NCBI GenBank assembly: GCA_017444665.1
Contig: JAFSWC010000060.1
Span: forward strand, 1-33,152
Source: Oscillospiraceae bacterium
GTDB taxonomy: Bacteria > Bacillota > Clostridia > Oscillospirales > Oscillospiraceae
Reading direction: 5' to 3'
Length of the DNA: 33,152 bases
The translations under genes were made by a program, and so were the position numbers. This document shows, in pieces, positions 15,296 through 22,425 of this stretch (its first letter is position 1; every line of letters starts with the position of its first letter). The notes below the pieces were generated by a model, which was not told the DNA's origin, did no database searches, and was given only the letters and a program-made list of their open reading frames with translations.

Positions 15296-16336
15296 TTACG
15301 CTTTTGCAAGCAGCCGGGCCTTTTCCCGCTGCGCGTCTGTCAGCGCGACCTCCTCGGTGAAGCCCCACTCCTCGCGCATATTCTCGAGGATCCGGTCGTA
15401 CGCGGCCGCCGCCTCGGCATAGCGCCCCTGAATCTCGCGGATCGCCGCGATCCCCTGCAGGGCGTCGATGAAGCGCGGCTTTTTGTCGGCGGCGTAGGAC
15501 GCCTCGTAGAGCTCGACCGCTCGCTCGTAGTCGCATTTGCCCGCGTAATACTGCGCGGCCTCGAAGAGGATGCCGCTCTCCGGGTCAAAGTCCCGCAGCG
15601 CCTGCTCCATGATCGCGTCTGCCCGCCGCTCGTCAAATTCCGCCAGCGCGATGTGCGCCTCATAGGTTCGGGCCAGCATCGGCTTGTGCGCCGGGAGCTT
15701 CCGCAGCTCCTCCAGATACGCCCTGGCCTCCTCCGTGCGCCGGTCGGCGATCAGATGATCGATCAGGTAGTAATAGGGCAGCGGGCTTTTCGGCTCGCCG
15801 GGATCGAGCGCGACGACCTCCTTGTAAAAGTCGATCGTCCGGGCGTGATTGGCGATGTTCCAGTCCCAGATGACGGCGCCCTCCGCCCGGTCGAGCAGCC
15901 ACTGGCAGTCCTTTTTCTCCGGCGCGAGCCGGATCGATTCGCGGGCATAGGCGCTCACGCGGCGCGCGTCTGCCTCCATGCGGTGGTGGTAGAGGTGCCC
16001 GAGCAGGCTGAGGATGCGTCCCCGCTCCCCGCCCTCGGCCAGGCGCTCCTTCAGAAATTCCTCATAGTCCCGGAACACGTCCGCGGGCAGCTCCGCTTCG
16101 CAATCCATACGGTTTTCGATGCGCCGCAGCTTCTGCTCTTTGGTCAGGTCGAACAGCTCGTCGATGCTCACGCCGAATTGCTCCGCGATCAGCGGCAGCG
16201 CCGTGATATCCGGCATCGACACAGCGTTTTCCCATTTGGAAACGGACTGCGGTCCGATCCCCAGCTTTTCCGCCAGCTGTTCCTGTGTCAGTCCCGCCTT
16301 GAAGCGGAGCTGTTTGATTTTCTTTCCCAGTTCCAT
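15296..16336 (-). CDS. XRE-type regulator with C-terminal TPR-like repeats
   Basis: A 346-residue DNA-binding protein. Residues 1-60 form a Cro/CI helix-turn-helix (GLTQEQLAEKLGI then SVSKWENAVSMPDI) and are followed by about 280 residues of helical repeats (TPR-like, e.g. ARAYLEELRKL, ERAVELYEASYAADKKP, AEAAAAYDRILENM). This HTH+TPR plan is shared with peptide- or ligand-responsive regulators, but a simple sensor of an intracellular partner is equally possible. No small peptide gene is found next door. The start at 16336 has an AGGGGG-type site upstream. It is monocistronic, and inverted repeats upstream at 16391-16420 might be its operator. Confidence 0.88.
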   Translation of the reverse strand: MELGKKIKQLRFKAGLTQEQLAEKLGIGPQSVSKWENAVSMPDITALPLIAEQFGVSIDELFDLTKEQKLRRIENRMDCEAELPADVFRDYEEFLKERLAEGGERGRILSLLGHLYHHRMEADARRVSAYARESIRLAPEKKDCQWLLDRAEGAVIWDWNIANHARTIDFYKEVVALDPGEPKSPLPYYYLIDHLIADRRTEEARAYLEELRKLPAHKPMLARTYEAHIALAEFDERRADAIMEQALRDFDPESGILFEAAQYYAGKCDYERAVELYEASYAADKKPRFIDALQGIAAIREIQGRYAEAAAAYDRILENMREEWGFTEEVALTDAQREKARLLAKA

Positions 16337-16390
16337 TTTGATATCCCCCTGCGTCGTTTGTTTCCGGATCCTGAGTAAATGATACCGGTA

Positions 16391-16420
16391 TTTTCCCCGG
16401 AAAACCATAACGCGGTTTTC
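16391..16420. promoter_or_regulatory. Inverted repeats upstream of the XRE/TPR gene (candidate operator)
   Basis: TTTTCC (16391-16396) faces GGAAAA (16399-16404), and GAAAACC (16400-16406) faces GGTTTTC (16414-16420). The dyads lie 55-85 bases upstream of the XRE/TPR start. Autoregulation through these sites is inferred only from position and symmetry. Confidence 0.35.
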
Positions 16421-16457
16421 AAGTTCGCTCGCCTGTCAGGAGAGTTTGCAGAAAGCG

Positions 16458-16493
16458 CGGAGGAAGCGTCTGACTTAATAAACGCCTCCTCCG
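16458..16493. terminator. Hairpin downstream of the PIG-L gene
   Basis: CGGAGGA and TCCTCCG, extended by GCGT/ACGC past a one-base mismatch, form a strong stem around an AT-rich loop. It lies 13 bases beyond the PIG-L stop on its strand. The T-run after it is weak, so it may terminate inefficiently. Confidence 0.5.
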
Positions 16494-16505
16494 GTGCATT
16501 TTTCT

Positions 16506-17279
16506 TTACAGCCCCGCCTCGGGCAGACAGTGCATCTGCGTCCGCCCCAGCACGCGGAAGCCCTCCGCCGACCGGGAGAGGGTGCGCAGCCCAAAGTCCG
16601 CCGCGCGCAGCTTCAGATACAGCTCGATGCTCTTTGACGCGGCGCAGCCCGGGGGGAACTGGCTCTGATGGCAGTCGAACAGCGCATGAAGCTGCCTTTC
16701 GAGATACCCCGTTGTTTTGACAAAGCGGTTGGGACGCGCCGTCATATACAGGGCGATCGCCTCGACCGGGGCGCTCTTCGCCCCGCGGCGCGCCATGATG
16801 TCGTCAAATGGCGCAAAAAACGCAAGCTCCTTCGCGATCCGCCCGACGTTCAAATGGTCGGCATGGCACTCGCTCGCACAGTCCGGGTCCGGGGCAAATA
16901 TCACCTGCGCCCCGCTCTCGCCGATGGCCTGTGCCATGGCGCCGCGCAGCTCGTCCGGCTCATAAAAACCTCCGTCGCAAAAATCCAGAAACCGCACATC
17001 TTCCACACCGAGCACACGGGCGGAGGCGATCGTTTCTTCCTTCCGGATGCCGATCAGTTTTTCGCTCGTCATGTCTGCCGGGGCGTTTTTCATCCCGTAG
17101 CGGCCGTCGAGGCAGATCAGAAAGCTCACCTGTTTTCCCGCCGCGGCCAGCTTTGCCGCCGTGGCGCCCGCGCCGATCTCGATGTCGTCCGGGTGCGGGC
17201 CGATAAACAGGAAACGCTCAAAGCCCTCGATTTTCGGCGCTGGGGCAGCGAATTTCAACGCGATCCTTGTCAGACTCAT
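16506..17279 (-). CDS. PIG-L family N-acetyl-sugar deacetylase
   Basis: A 257-residue zinc-dependent deacetylase of the PIG-L/LmbE superfamily, which removes acetyl from N-acetylglucosamine-type groups. The metal and catalytic motif GPHPDD (27-32) is intact, and the second ligand set CHADH (138-142) carries H139, D141 and H142. The start overlaps the upstream GPH symporter stop by four bases (17276-17279), so it is translationally coupled to a sugar transporter. This suggests it acts on the imported glycoside, possibly an N-acetylated one; the substrate is not readable from sequence. Confidence 0.88.
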   Translation of the reverse strand: MSLTRIALKFAAPAPKIEGFERFLFIGPHPDDIEIGAGATAAKLAAAGKQVSFLICLDGRYGMKNAPADMTSEKLIGIRKEETIASARVLGVEDVRFLDFCDGGFYEPDELRGAMAQAIGESGAQVIFAPDPDCASECHADHLNVGRIAKELAFFAPFDDIMARRGAKSAPVEAIALYMTARPNRFVKTTGYLERQLHALFDCHQSQFPPGCAASKSIELYLKLRAADFGLRTLSRSAEGFRVLGRTQMHCLPEAGL

Positions 17280-18778
17280 ACGCTTTTGCTCTCCCTGCGC
17301 GCATTCAGCTCGCCGCAGATGCGGTCGTACTCCGCCTCATCCAGATTATAGCGCCGCAGATACAGCTTATAGCTCAGCAGCATCAGCGCATAGGGCAGCA
17401 CCGTCATGACCAGCAGCAGCCCCACACTCTGGCTGTGGCTGACGCCGCCGAGCAGCTCGTGGATCGCGGCGAGCTTGTCGCTCTCGGTCATCTGCCCGGA
17501 CGCCGCGGCGTTTTCAAAGGTGGAGATCTGGTTGGTGTACTTCGTGACGCCTGCCAGCATATAAGTCGCCGAGGCGATCACGACCGTCAGCGCCGAGGCC
17601 AGCTTCGTCAGGAAGGGGCGCAGCGAGGTGATGATGCCCTCGTCGCGTGTGCCGTGGAGGTATTCGTTGTATTCCACCGTGTTGATGACCGAGATCATCA
17701 AAATCAGATAAAAGCCGTACTGGCCGAAGTTCGCCAGCATATAGCCGATCGTCAGGATCAAAAACTTCAGATCCATGCCGAGGGCATAATGCTCGCCCGC
17801 GCGCAGGGCCAGCACGCCGATCATCAGGATATAGCCCAGCGTTGAAACCTTGACCAGCACGCCCATCAGCTTTTTGCGCGGCAGCCTGCGCGAGATCGCA
17901 GGGTAAAAGACCATCAGCAGCGCCGTCACCGACATGCCGACGGTCGTGAAGAGCGAGTAGAGCCCGCCCTCATAGCCAAACTCAAAGTAAATATAGGTCG
18001 AGCCGATGCCGGACATGACGACGCCGTTGCCGATCTCGTGGATCAGGAAGATGACCGCGATCCAGATCAGCTGGTCGTTTCCGGAGATCGTGCTCCAGAT
18101 CTTTTTGAAGCTGACGGGCGGGACGGGCTCGTTGAGATCCTCTCGCCGCTCGCGCACGCCGAAGAGCACAAAGCACAAAAAGGCCGGGGCGAGGAACGCG
18201 ATCGCCAGCGCGATGCGCCCGTAGGCCACGCTTGTGCTGCCGCCGATGGCGTTCGCCCCCGTGGTAAGCAGCGGGATCAGGATGCTGGCCGCCGTGCCGC
18301 CGATGCCGGCAAACAGCGTCGTGCGCGCGGTAAAGGCGTTGCGCGTGTCGCCGTCGGAGCTCAGCGCCGGGATCATGCCCCAATAGGAGATGTCCCCCAT
18401 CGTGTAGGTGATCGAGTACAGGAAATAGATCAGCCCGAAGAACCACACAAAGCTCCAGCCCTGCAGCTTGGTGTTGAACGCGGCATAGATGACCGCCGAG
18501 GTCGAAAACATGCCGATCACGATCCAGGGCTTGAACTTGCCCCATTTCGTGCGCGTGCGCTCGATGATGTTGCCCATGATCGGGTCGTTGAGCGCGTCAA
18601 AGATCCGCGCGCCGACCATGATCGCCGTGATGGCCGAAAGCTGCGCCGCCGTCAGCGAGCGCGTGAAGAGCACAAACGTCAGGAGAAAGTTGGTGACCAG
18701 AGAGTAGACCATGTCGCGTCCCACGGTGCCGAGTGGAAACATAATCAGATTTTTCCGGGTCTGTTTTTTGTCTTCCAT
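17276..18778 (-). CDS. GPH-family sugar:cation symporter, second copy
   Basis: A 500-residue transporter with about twelve hydrophobic segments. Family markers are ARIFDALNDPIMG (57-69) and KWGKFKPWIV (78-87). It belongs to the same family as the symporter at 9189 but is clearly diverged from it, so it likely carries a different sugar. First gene of an operon with the PIG-L deacetylase. A GGAGAT site stands about ten bases before the ATG, with a promoter at 18811-18839. Confidence 0.9.
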   Translation of the reverse strand: MEDKKQTRKNLIMFPLGTVGRDMVYSLVTNFLLTFVLFTRSLTAAQLSAITAIMVGARIFDALNDPIMGNIIERTRTKWGKFKPWIVIGMFSTSAVIYAAFNTKLQGWSFVWFFGLIYFLYSITYTMGDISYWGMIPALSSDGDTRNAFTARTTLFAGIGGTAASILIPLLTTGANAIGGSTSVAYGRIALAIAFLAPAFLCFVLFGVRERREDLNEPVPPVSFKKIWSTISGNDQLIWIAVIFLIHEIGNGVVMSGIGSTYIYFEFGYEGGLYSLFTTVGMSVTALLMVFYPAISRRLPRKKLMGVLVKVSTLGYILMIGVLALRAGEHYALGMDLKFLILTIGYMLANFGQYGFYLILMISVINTVEYNEYLHGTRDEGIITSLRPFLTKLASALTVVIASATYMLAGVTKYTNQISTFENAAASGQMTESDKLAAIHELLGGVSHSQSVGLLLVMTVLPYALMLLSYKLYLRRYNLDEAEYDRICGELNARRESKSV

Positions 18779-18810
18779 GCCGCTTCATCTCCGAAAAAAA
18801 GGATAAAAAT

Positions 18811-18839
18811 ACTCTACCATTTTGCGATGGAAAGCGCAA
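18811..18839 (-). promoter_or_regulatory. Probable promoter of the GPH/PIG-L operon
   Basis: On the minus strand: TTGCGC (18839-18834), 17-base spacer, TAGAGT (18816-18811). The -10 is imperfect. Confidence 0.5.
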
Positions 18840-18936
18840 GAGAGAGCCTTTCAAAAACGATCTTCGAGGCAAGAAAAGCACCAGCGCAAGGGAGCTCGAG
18901 GGGGCAAGGCCCGCCTCGTGTACAATAACACGCCGT

Positions 18937-19081
18937 CCGAAAAGGCTGAAATATCAGGTCTTTTCGGGTAATCGCATTTTTGCGCTCCGCAAAAATGCGC
19001 GGCGGGAGAAGCGCAGTCAAAATAGTCCTGCAGACTATTTTGGCAAGCTGAAAGAGCGAGCGGAAGGAATTCCGTTCGCTC
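18937..19081. repeat. Tandem four-hairpin array in a gene-free region
   Basis: The 321-base stretch 18779-19099 carries no gene. It holds the GPH promoter and then four consecutive hairpins: 18937-18944/18960-18967 (8 bp outer stem plus an inner CTGA/TCAG), 18973-18984/18988-18999 (12 bp, CTC loop), 19018-19027/19033-19042 (10 bp, CTGCA loop) and 19054-19065/19070-19081 (12 positions with one mismatch). It is 3' of the HD nucleotidase gene. It resembles the array at 2621-2779 in design, including the CTC loop, but not in primary sequence. Confidence 0.75.
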
Positions 19082-19099
19082 TTATATTATGTCAACCGT

Positions 19100-19666
19100 T
19101 TACGGCTGTTCCGTCTCGATTTTCTTCTCCGTGTCGGCCAGGATTTCTTTTCTCAGTTCCGTCAGCCACGGCGAAAAAGCAACCGTGTCAAAGGCATAGC
19201 TGCGGTTGAGCGCGTATTCATGCTCTTCCCAGGTCGAAAGGGGCGATTCGTTGTGCTGGATCACGGCCTCAAGCTTGTCGAGCGCCTTATAGACCTTGGC
19301 CTCCGTCGTCTGCTGCGCGTCCATCTCGCGGTAAAGCGCCCTGAATTCGCCCCGCGTCGGCTCCGGCAGGCCGTCCACCCAGTCGGCAAGCAGCGCATCC
19401 TCCCGCTCCCGATCAGCCTTCGTCTTGCGAAAGGTCGGGATGTCTCCGGTGAAGCACTCGCCCAGATCATGGATCAGGCACATCGCCGCAAGCTTTTCCG
19501 CGTCGATGCCGGGAAATTCGTCCTTTACCAGCAGCGCCATCAGCGAGATGCGCCAGCTGTGTTCGGCCACGCTTTCGCGGCGGCCGCGGCTCGTCGTGCA
19601 GTGTCGCGGCGTGTCCTTCAAGCGCTCCGCCACATGCAGGATGTCAAGAAAGGTCCTCGCGTCCAT
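19100..19666 (-). CDS. HD-domain 5'-nucleotidase-like phosphohydrolase (YfbR/HDDC2-type)
   Basis: A 188-residue cytosolic protein. HD-superfamily metal ligands are visible as H36 in AEHSWR, the H66-D67 pair in IHDLGE, and an Asp in the ALDKLEAVIQ helix. This pattern fits YfbR/HDDC2-type 5'-deoxynucleotidases that dephosphorylate deoxynucleoside monophosphates. Last gene of a four-gene operon (hydrolase, acylphosphatase, Lar-like, HD). Its ribosome site, GGAGA, lies in the tail of the preceding gene, which stops four bases upstream. Confidence 0.88.
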   Translation of the reverse strand: MDARTFLDILHVAERLKDTPRHCTTSRGRRESVAEHSWRISLMALLVKDEFPGIDAEKLAAMCLIHDLGECFTGDIPTFRKTKADREREDALLADWVDGLPEPTRGEFRALYREMDAQQTTEAKVYKALDKLEAVIQHNESPLSTWEEHEYALNRSYAFDTVAFSPWLTELRKEILADTEKKIETEQP

Positions 19667-19669
19667 GTC

Positions 19670-19894
19670 TTATTCTCCGATGTCGCCGCGCACGACCTTG
19701 CCGATGTTCCACACATGGGCGGCCTTCTTTGCCGCCTCGCGTCTGCCCTCGGGCGTCGAAAACTCAAAGTGCGCGGTCAGCGCGCCGCAGTCCATGCACA
19801 TCACATACCAGCACCAGCCGCCCTCTTCCTCCAGCAGCCCCGCGCCGCCGCAATACGGGCAGTCCTGCAGCTCCAGTTCATCGCGAATATCCAT
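19670..19894 (-). CDS. Lar-like small zinc-ribbon protein
   Basis: A 74-residue protein with two zinc knuckles, CPYCGGAG and CMDCGALT, and a C-terminal EAAKKAAHVWN. This matches the layout of Lar-family restriction-alleviation proteins (CPFCGG..., CxxCGA..., A-x-x-WN), often carried by phages. The ATG at 19894 is used because GGGAGAG lies about eight bases upstream. Here it is a solitary copy inside a chromosomal operon with no restriction-modification genes nearby, so anti-restriction activity is unproven; a nucleic-acid-binding zinc protein is the safe reading. Confidence 0.7.
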   Translation of the reverse strand: MDIRDELELQDCPYCGGAGLLEEEGGWCWYVMCMDCGALTAHFEFSTPEGRREAAKKAAHVWNIGKVVRGDIGE

Positions 19895-19925
19895 TGTCAA
19901 ACTCTCCCGGTTATTGATTGTTTTT

Positions 19926-20213
19926 TTACCAGTCTCCGCGCGCGGAAAAGCCGCGCTCGTCCGTCACGACGGGCAGCGAGCGTACGTCCATGCCGTCTAT
20001 GTGGATATACGCGCCGCGTTCGACGGCGTCCAGCACGCGCTCGATCGTCTCCTCGCTGCCCTGCAGCTCCATCGTCACGCTGCCGTCCCGCTCGTTTCTG
20101 ACCCAGCCCGTCGCGCCGTAGCACTCCGCCGCGTGCCGCGCGCGCCAGCGAAAGCCCACGCCCTGCACCGCGCCGGAAAAACAAAAGCGCTTGCGGATGA
20201 TCCTCCCCGCCAT
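19926..20213 (-). CDS. acyP: Acylphosphatase
   Basis: A 95-residue enzyme hydrolysing acyl phosphates. The substrate-binding R22 in VQGVGFRW and the catalytic N40 in GWVRNERDGSV are both present, along with the usual ferredoxin-like length. It starts three bases after the stop of the upstream hydrolase gene and precedes the Lar-like gene. Its substrate in vivo is unclear, as for most acylphosphatases. Confidence 0.95.
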   Translation of the reverse strand: MAGRIIRKRFCFSGAVQGVGFRWRARHAAECYGATGWVRNERDGSVTMELQGSEETIERVLDAVERGAYIHIDGMDVRSLPVVTDERGFSARGDW

Positions 20214-20216
20214 GCC

Positions 20217-21023
20217 TCAGCCCTCCAGGAAGCGGTACACCCGGGTGTTGAAATCCTTTGCCTCCTCATAGGCGGCGTGGCCAAGCCCGGGATACAGGAA
20301 CAGCTCGCTGCCGCCGATCGCCCCGTGCAGCTCGCGCGAGGCCTCCGCCCCAACGATCCTGTCCTCTTCGCCGCCCAGGATCAGCGTCGGACATTTGATC
20401 CTGTCAAGCGCATCACGCGCGTCAAAGCCGAGGATCGCCCGCGCGTTTGCAAGAAAGCGCTCATAGCTCTTTGGTCTGCCCAGCGCGCCCAGCAGCGGAT
20501 ACGCCTTTCGGTATTTGCGCAGATACGTCTCGGAATAGCTGTTTTCGGCCGTGTCGATCATCATTCCTTTATGATCGCCCCGTTCGGCCATTTTGATCCA
20601 GCGTCCGACGCGTTCTTTGACCGTTTCGTTCGCATACGGAGCCGTCACGGCCAGGATCAGCGCCTCCGTCATGGCGGGATAATCTGCTGCGAAGATCTGC
20701 GCGATCATGCCGCCCTGCGAAACGCCCATCACGGCGGCGCGCTCGATCCCGAGGATACGCAGCGCCTCCGCCTGATCCGCCGCCATATCCCGGATCGTGA
20801 AGCCAAGGGGAAGCGGCTCTCTTCGGCTGAACATCCAAACGGTATAGCGCTCGAAAAACAGCCTGTACGACGGGGCAAGCAGCAGCTCCTTTCCCTTCAC
20901 GCTTGCCAGCCCGTCCGACAGGCCGGGCAGGATGATCAGGTTTTTCCCGCCGCTGCCGAAGCGGACGCAATCCATCCGCGCCCCACCAAGCTCAACGCAT
21001 TCGCTTTTCGCATTCCAAAGCAT
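20217..21023 (-). CDS. Alpha/beta hydrolase
   Basis: A 268-residue soluble hydrolase. The catalytic triad is S102 in GVSQGG, D221 in LGGEEDRIV and H249 in YPGLGHAAYEE, all with correct order and spacing. The start at 21023 follows GGAGGAG; longer readings run into the divergent riboswitch. First gene of a four-gene operon. The substrate is not identifiable; carbon-carbon hydrolase or carboxylesterase activity both fit the fold. Confidence 0.88.
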   Translation of the reverse strand: MLWNAKSECVELGGARMDCVRFGSGGKNLIILPGLSDGLASVKGKELLLAPSYRLFFERYTVWMFSRREPLPLGFTIRDMAADQAEALRILGIERAAVMGVSQGGMIAQIFAADYPAMTEALILAVTAPYANETVKERVGRWIKMAERGDHKGMMIDTAENSYSETYLRKYRKAYPLLGALGRPKSYERFLANARAILGFDARDALDRIKCPTLILGGEEDRIVGAEASRELHGAIGGSELFLYPGLGHAAYEEAKDFNTRVYRFLEG

Positions 21024-21039
21024 TTTTTCTCTCCTCCGC

Positions 21040-21068
21040 TTGACGAACGCCTCCGCTTTTGATAAAGT
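21040..21068 (+). promoter_or_regulatory. Probable promoter of the riboswitch/CDF transcript
   Basis: TTGACG (21040-21045), 17-base spacer, TAAAGT (21063-21068). The start site would fall at about 21075, at the beginning of the riboswitch. The -35 sits next to the ribosome site of the divergent hydrolase gene. Confidence 0.65.
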
Positions 21069-21070
21069 AA

Positions 21071-21183
21071 GCGCGAACAGGCCGGAGCTTTTTACAGCTC
21101 GGAGCCGGGACGCCGCATACAGGCGACAGTGGTTCTTTTTGACACCCACGGGACAGTAAGATGGACTGACCGGGGTGTTTTTT
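21071..21183 (+). ncRNA. NiCo (czcD) riboswitch with terminator platform
   Basis: Four conserved linker motifs that I recall for NiCo riboswitches are in order: ACAGG (21076), GGGACGC (21106), GACAGT (21125) and GGGACAGT (21150). They are separated by stems: GAGCT/AGCTC, CGCC/GGCG and GTGG/CCAC. Together these make a four-way junction. The last stem region can instead form a terminator: CACCC (21143-21147) with GGGTG (21173-21177), enclosing CAGT/ACTG, followed by six T. In this family cobalt or nickel favours the aptamer and lets transcription continue. Placement directly ahead of a cation exporter gene supports the call. Confidence 0.85.
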
Positions 21184-21212
21184 CTTATTCCCCGCCAACG
21201 AGGTGAATGAAC

Positions 21213-22127
21213 ATGTTTCAAAAGGACAGTCCCGCGGTCTATGACGCCGCGGTTATGAAAAAGGAGGCCACAAAGGTCTCGCTCGTCAACATCGCCGGCA
21301 ACACGGCGCTGTCGGTCTTCAAGCTGCTCGCCGGCATCCTCGCACATTCCGGCGCGATGATCAGCGACGCGGTGCACTCCGCCTCCGACGTTTTAAGCAG
21401 CTTTATCGTCATCATCGGCGTCAAGCTTGCCGCGCGCGAGCCGGACCGGGATCACCCTTACGGTCACGAGCGCTTCGAATGTCTCGCCGCGATTGTGCTT
21501 GCGGTCGTATTGGCCGGGACAGGCGTTCTGATCGGCTATCGCGCCGTGACGGCGATCGTAAACCGGGAGGACAATGCAGCCGTTCCCGGCGTGCTCGCCC
21601 TTGTCGCGGCAGCGGTCTCGATCCTTGTCAAGGAGATCATGTACTGGTACACCCGCGCTTACGCAAAGCGTCTGGGCTCCGCCGCGCTGATGGCCAGCGC
21701 CTGGGATCACCGCAGCGACGCGCTCTCCTCCGTCGGCGCGCTGATCGGCATAGCCGGCGCGCGCATGGGCCTTGCGGTCACCGAGCCGCTGGCCAGTCTT
21801 GTGATCTGCGTCTTTATTCTCAAGGCGGCCTTTGACTGCTTCCGCGACGCGGCGCAGAAGATGGTCGACCGCGCCTGCGACGCCGAGACGGAGCGGGCGA
21901 TCGAGAGCTGCGTCCTCGCGCAAAGCCATGTCCTCGGCATCGACCGGCTGCAGACCCGCGAGTTCGGCAGCCGGATCTATGTGGATCTTGAGATCCGTCT
22001 CGACGGCAACCTGACGCTGTACGAAAGCCACGCGATCGCCGAGCAGGTGCACGACCGGATCGAACAGACTTTCCCCTCGGTCAAGCACATCATGGTGCAC
22101 GTCAATCCCGGCGACGAGGCAAAATAA
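21213..22127 (+). CDS. Cation diffusion facilitator (probable Ni/Co exporter)
   Basis: A 304-residue metal:proton antiporter with about six membrane helices and a C-terminal ferredoxin-like cytosolic domain (HIMVHVNPGDEAK at the end). The ATG at 21213 is used because AGGTG lies about seven bases upstream; the ATG two codons earlier abuts that site. Metal-site residues: TM2 has H55 and D59 in AVHSASD; TM5 reads WDHRSDALSS, giving D164 and D168 with H165 between, where many zinc CDFs have His at the first position. The NiCo riboswitch in its leader indicates Ni or Co as the exported metal. Confidence 0.92.
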   Translation: MFQKDSPAVYDAAVMKKEATKVSLVNIAGNTALSVFKLLAGILAHSGAMISDAVHSASDVLSSFIVIIGVKLAAREPDRDHPYGHERFECLAAIVLAVVLAGTGVLIGYRAVTAIVNREDNAAVPGVLALVAAAVSILVKEIMYWYTRAYAKRLGSAALMASAWDHRSDALSSVGALIGIAGARMGLAVTEPLASLVICVFILKAAFDCFRDAAQKMVDRACDAETERAIESCVLAQSHVLGIDRLQTREFGSRIYVDLEIRLDGNLTLYESHAIAEQVHDRIEQTFPSVKHIMVHVNPGDEAK

Positions 22128-22138
22128 GCATTTCCCAC

Positions 22139-22173
22139 GGACTGCCGCGAAACACCGCGGCAGTCCTTTTTTT
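22139..22173 (+). terminator. Rho-independent terminator of the CDF gene
   Basis: GGACTGCCGCG (22139-22149) pairs with CGCGGCAGTCC (22156-22166), six-base loop, then seven T (22167-22173). Confidence 0.95.
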
Positions 22174-22254
22174 GTCATCCTGAGGCCTTCCGGCCGAAGG
22201 ATCTTTTCCACTGGTTATTCAGGAAAGATTCTTCGCTTCACGCTCAGGATGACA
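22173..22254. repeat. Palindromic intergenic repeat (TGTCATCCTGAG type)
   Basis: TGTCATCCTGAG (22173-22184) and CTCAGGATGACA (22243-22254) are exact inverted arms. A second pair nested inside reads CGAAGGATCTTTTCC (from 22195) versus GGAAAGATTCTTCG (from 22222). The block lies between the CDF terminator and the convergent FeoB-associated gene. I recall closely similar TGTCATCCTGAG elements scattered through many bacterial genomes, so it is likely one copy of a dispersed non-coding repeat. Confidence 0.7.
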
Positions 22255-22257
22255 TTA

Positions 22258-22422
22258 TTATTTTTGTTTTTCCTGACAATGCTCCATGGCGCACGACGCG
22301 CAGTCGCCGCAGCAGCCGCCCGCGCTGTGGCAGCTGCCCGCTTTTCCGCCGCGGACCGCGCGGACGGCCAGAACGATCAGCGCCACCACCGCAAGCAGGA
22401 TCAGGATATCCCAGATATTCAT
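22258..22422 (-). CDS. FeoB-associated Cys-rich membrane protein
   Basis: A 54-residue protein. The start codon at 22422 is three bases after the FeoAB stop. The product begins MNIWDILILLAVVALIVLAV, a single membrane helix, and continues with a cytosolic Cys-rich tail containing CHS, GGCCGDCASC and MEHC (seven Cys in about 20 residues). This is the hallmark of the small proteins found beside FeoB in Bacillota (FeoB_associated family). They are thought to receive or buffer ferrous iron. It is short enough to be missed by length-filtered gene calling. Confidence 0.9.
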   Translation of the reverse strand: MNIWDILILLAVVALIVLAVRAVRGGKAGSCHSAGGCCGDCASCAMEHCQEKQK

Positions 22423-22425
22423 TCC

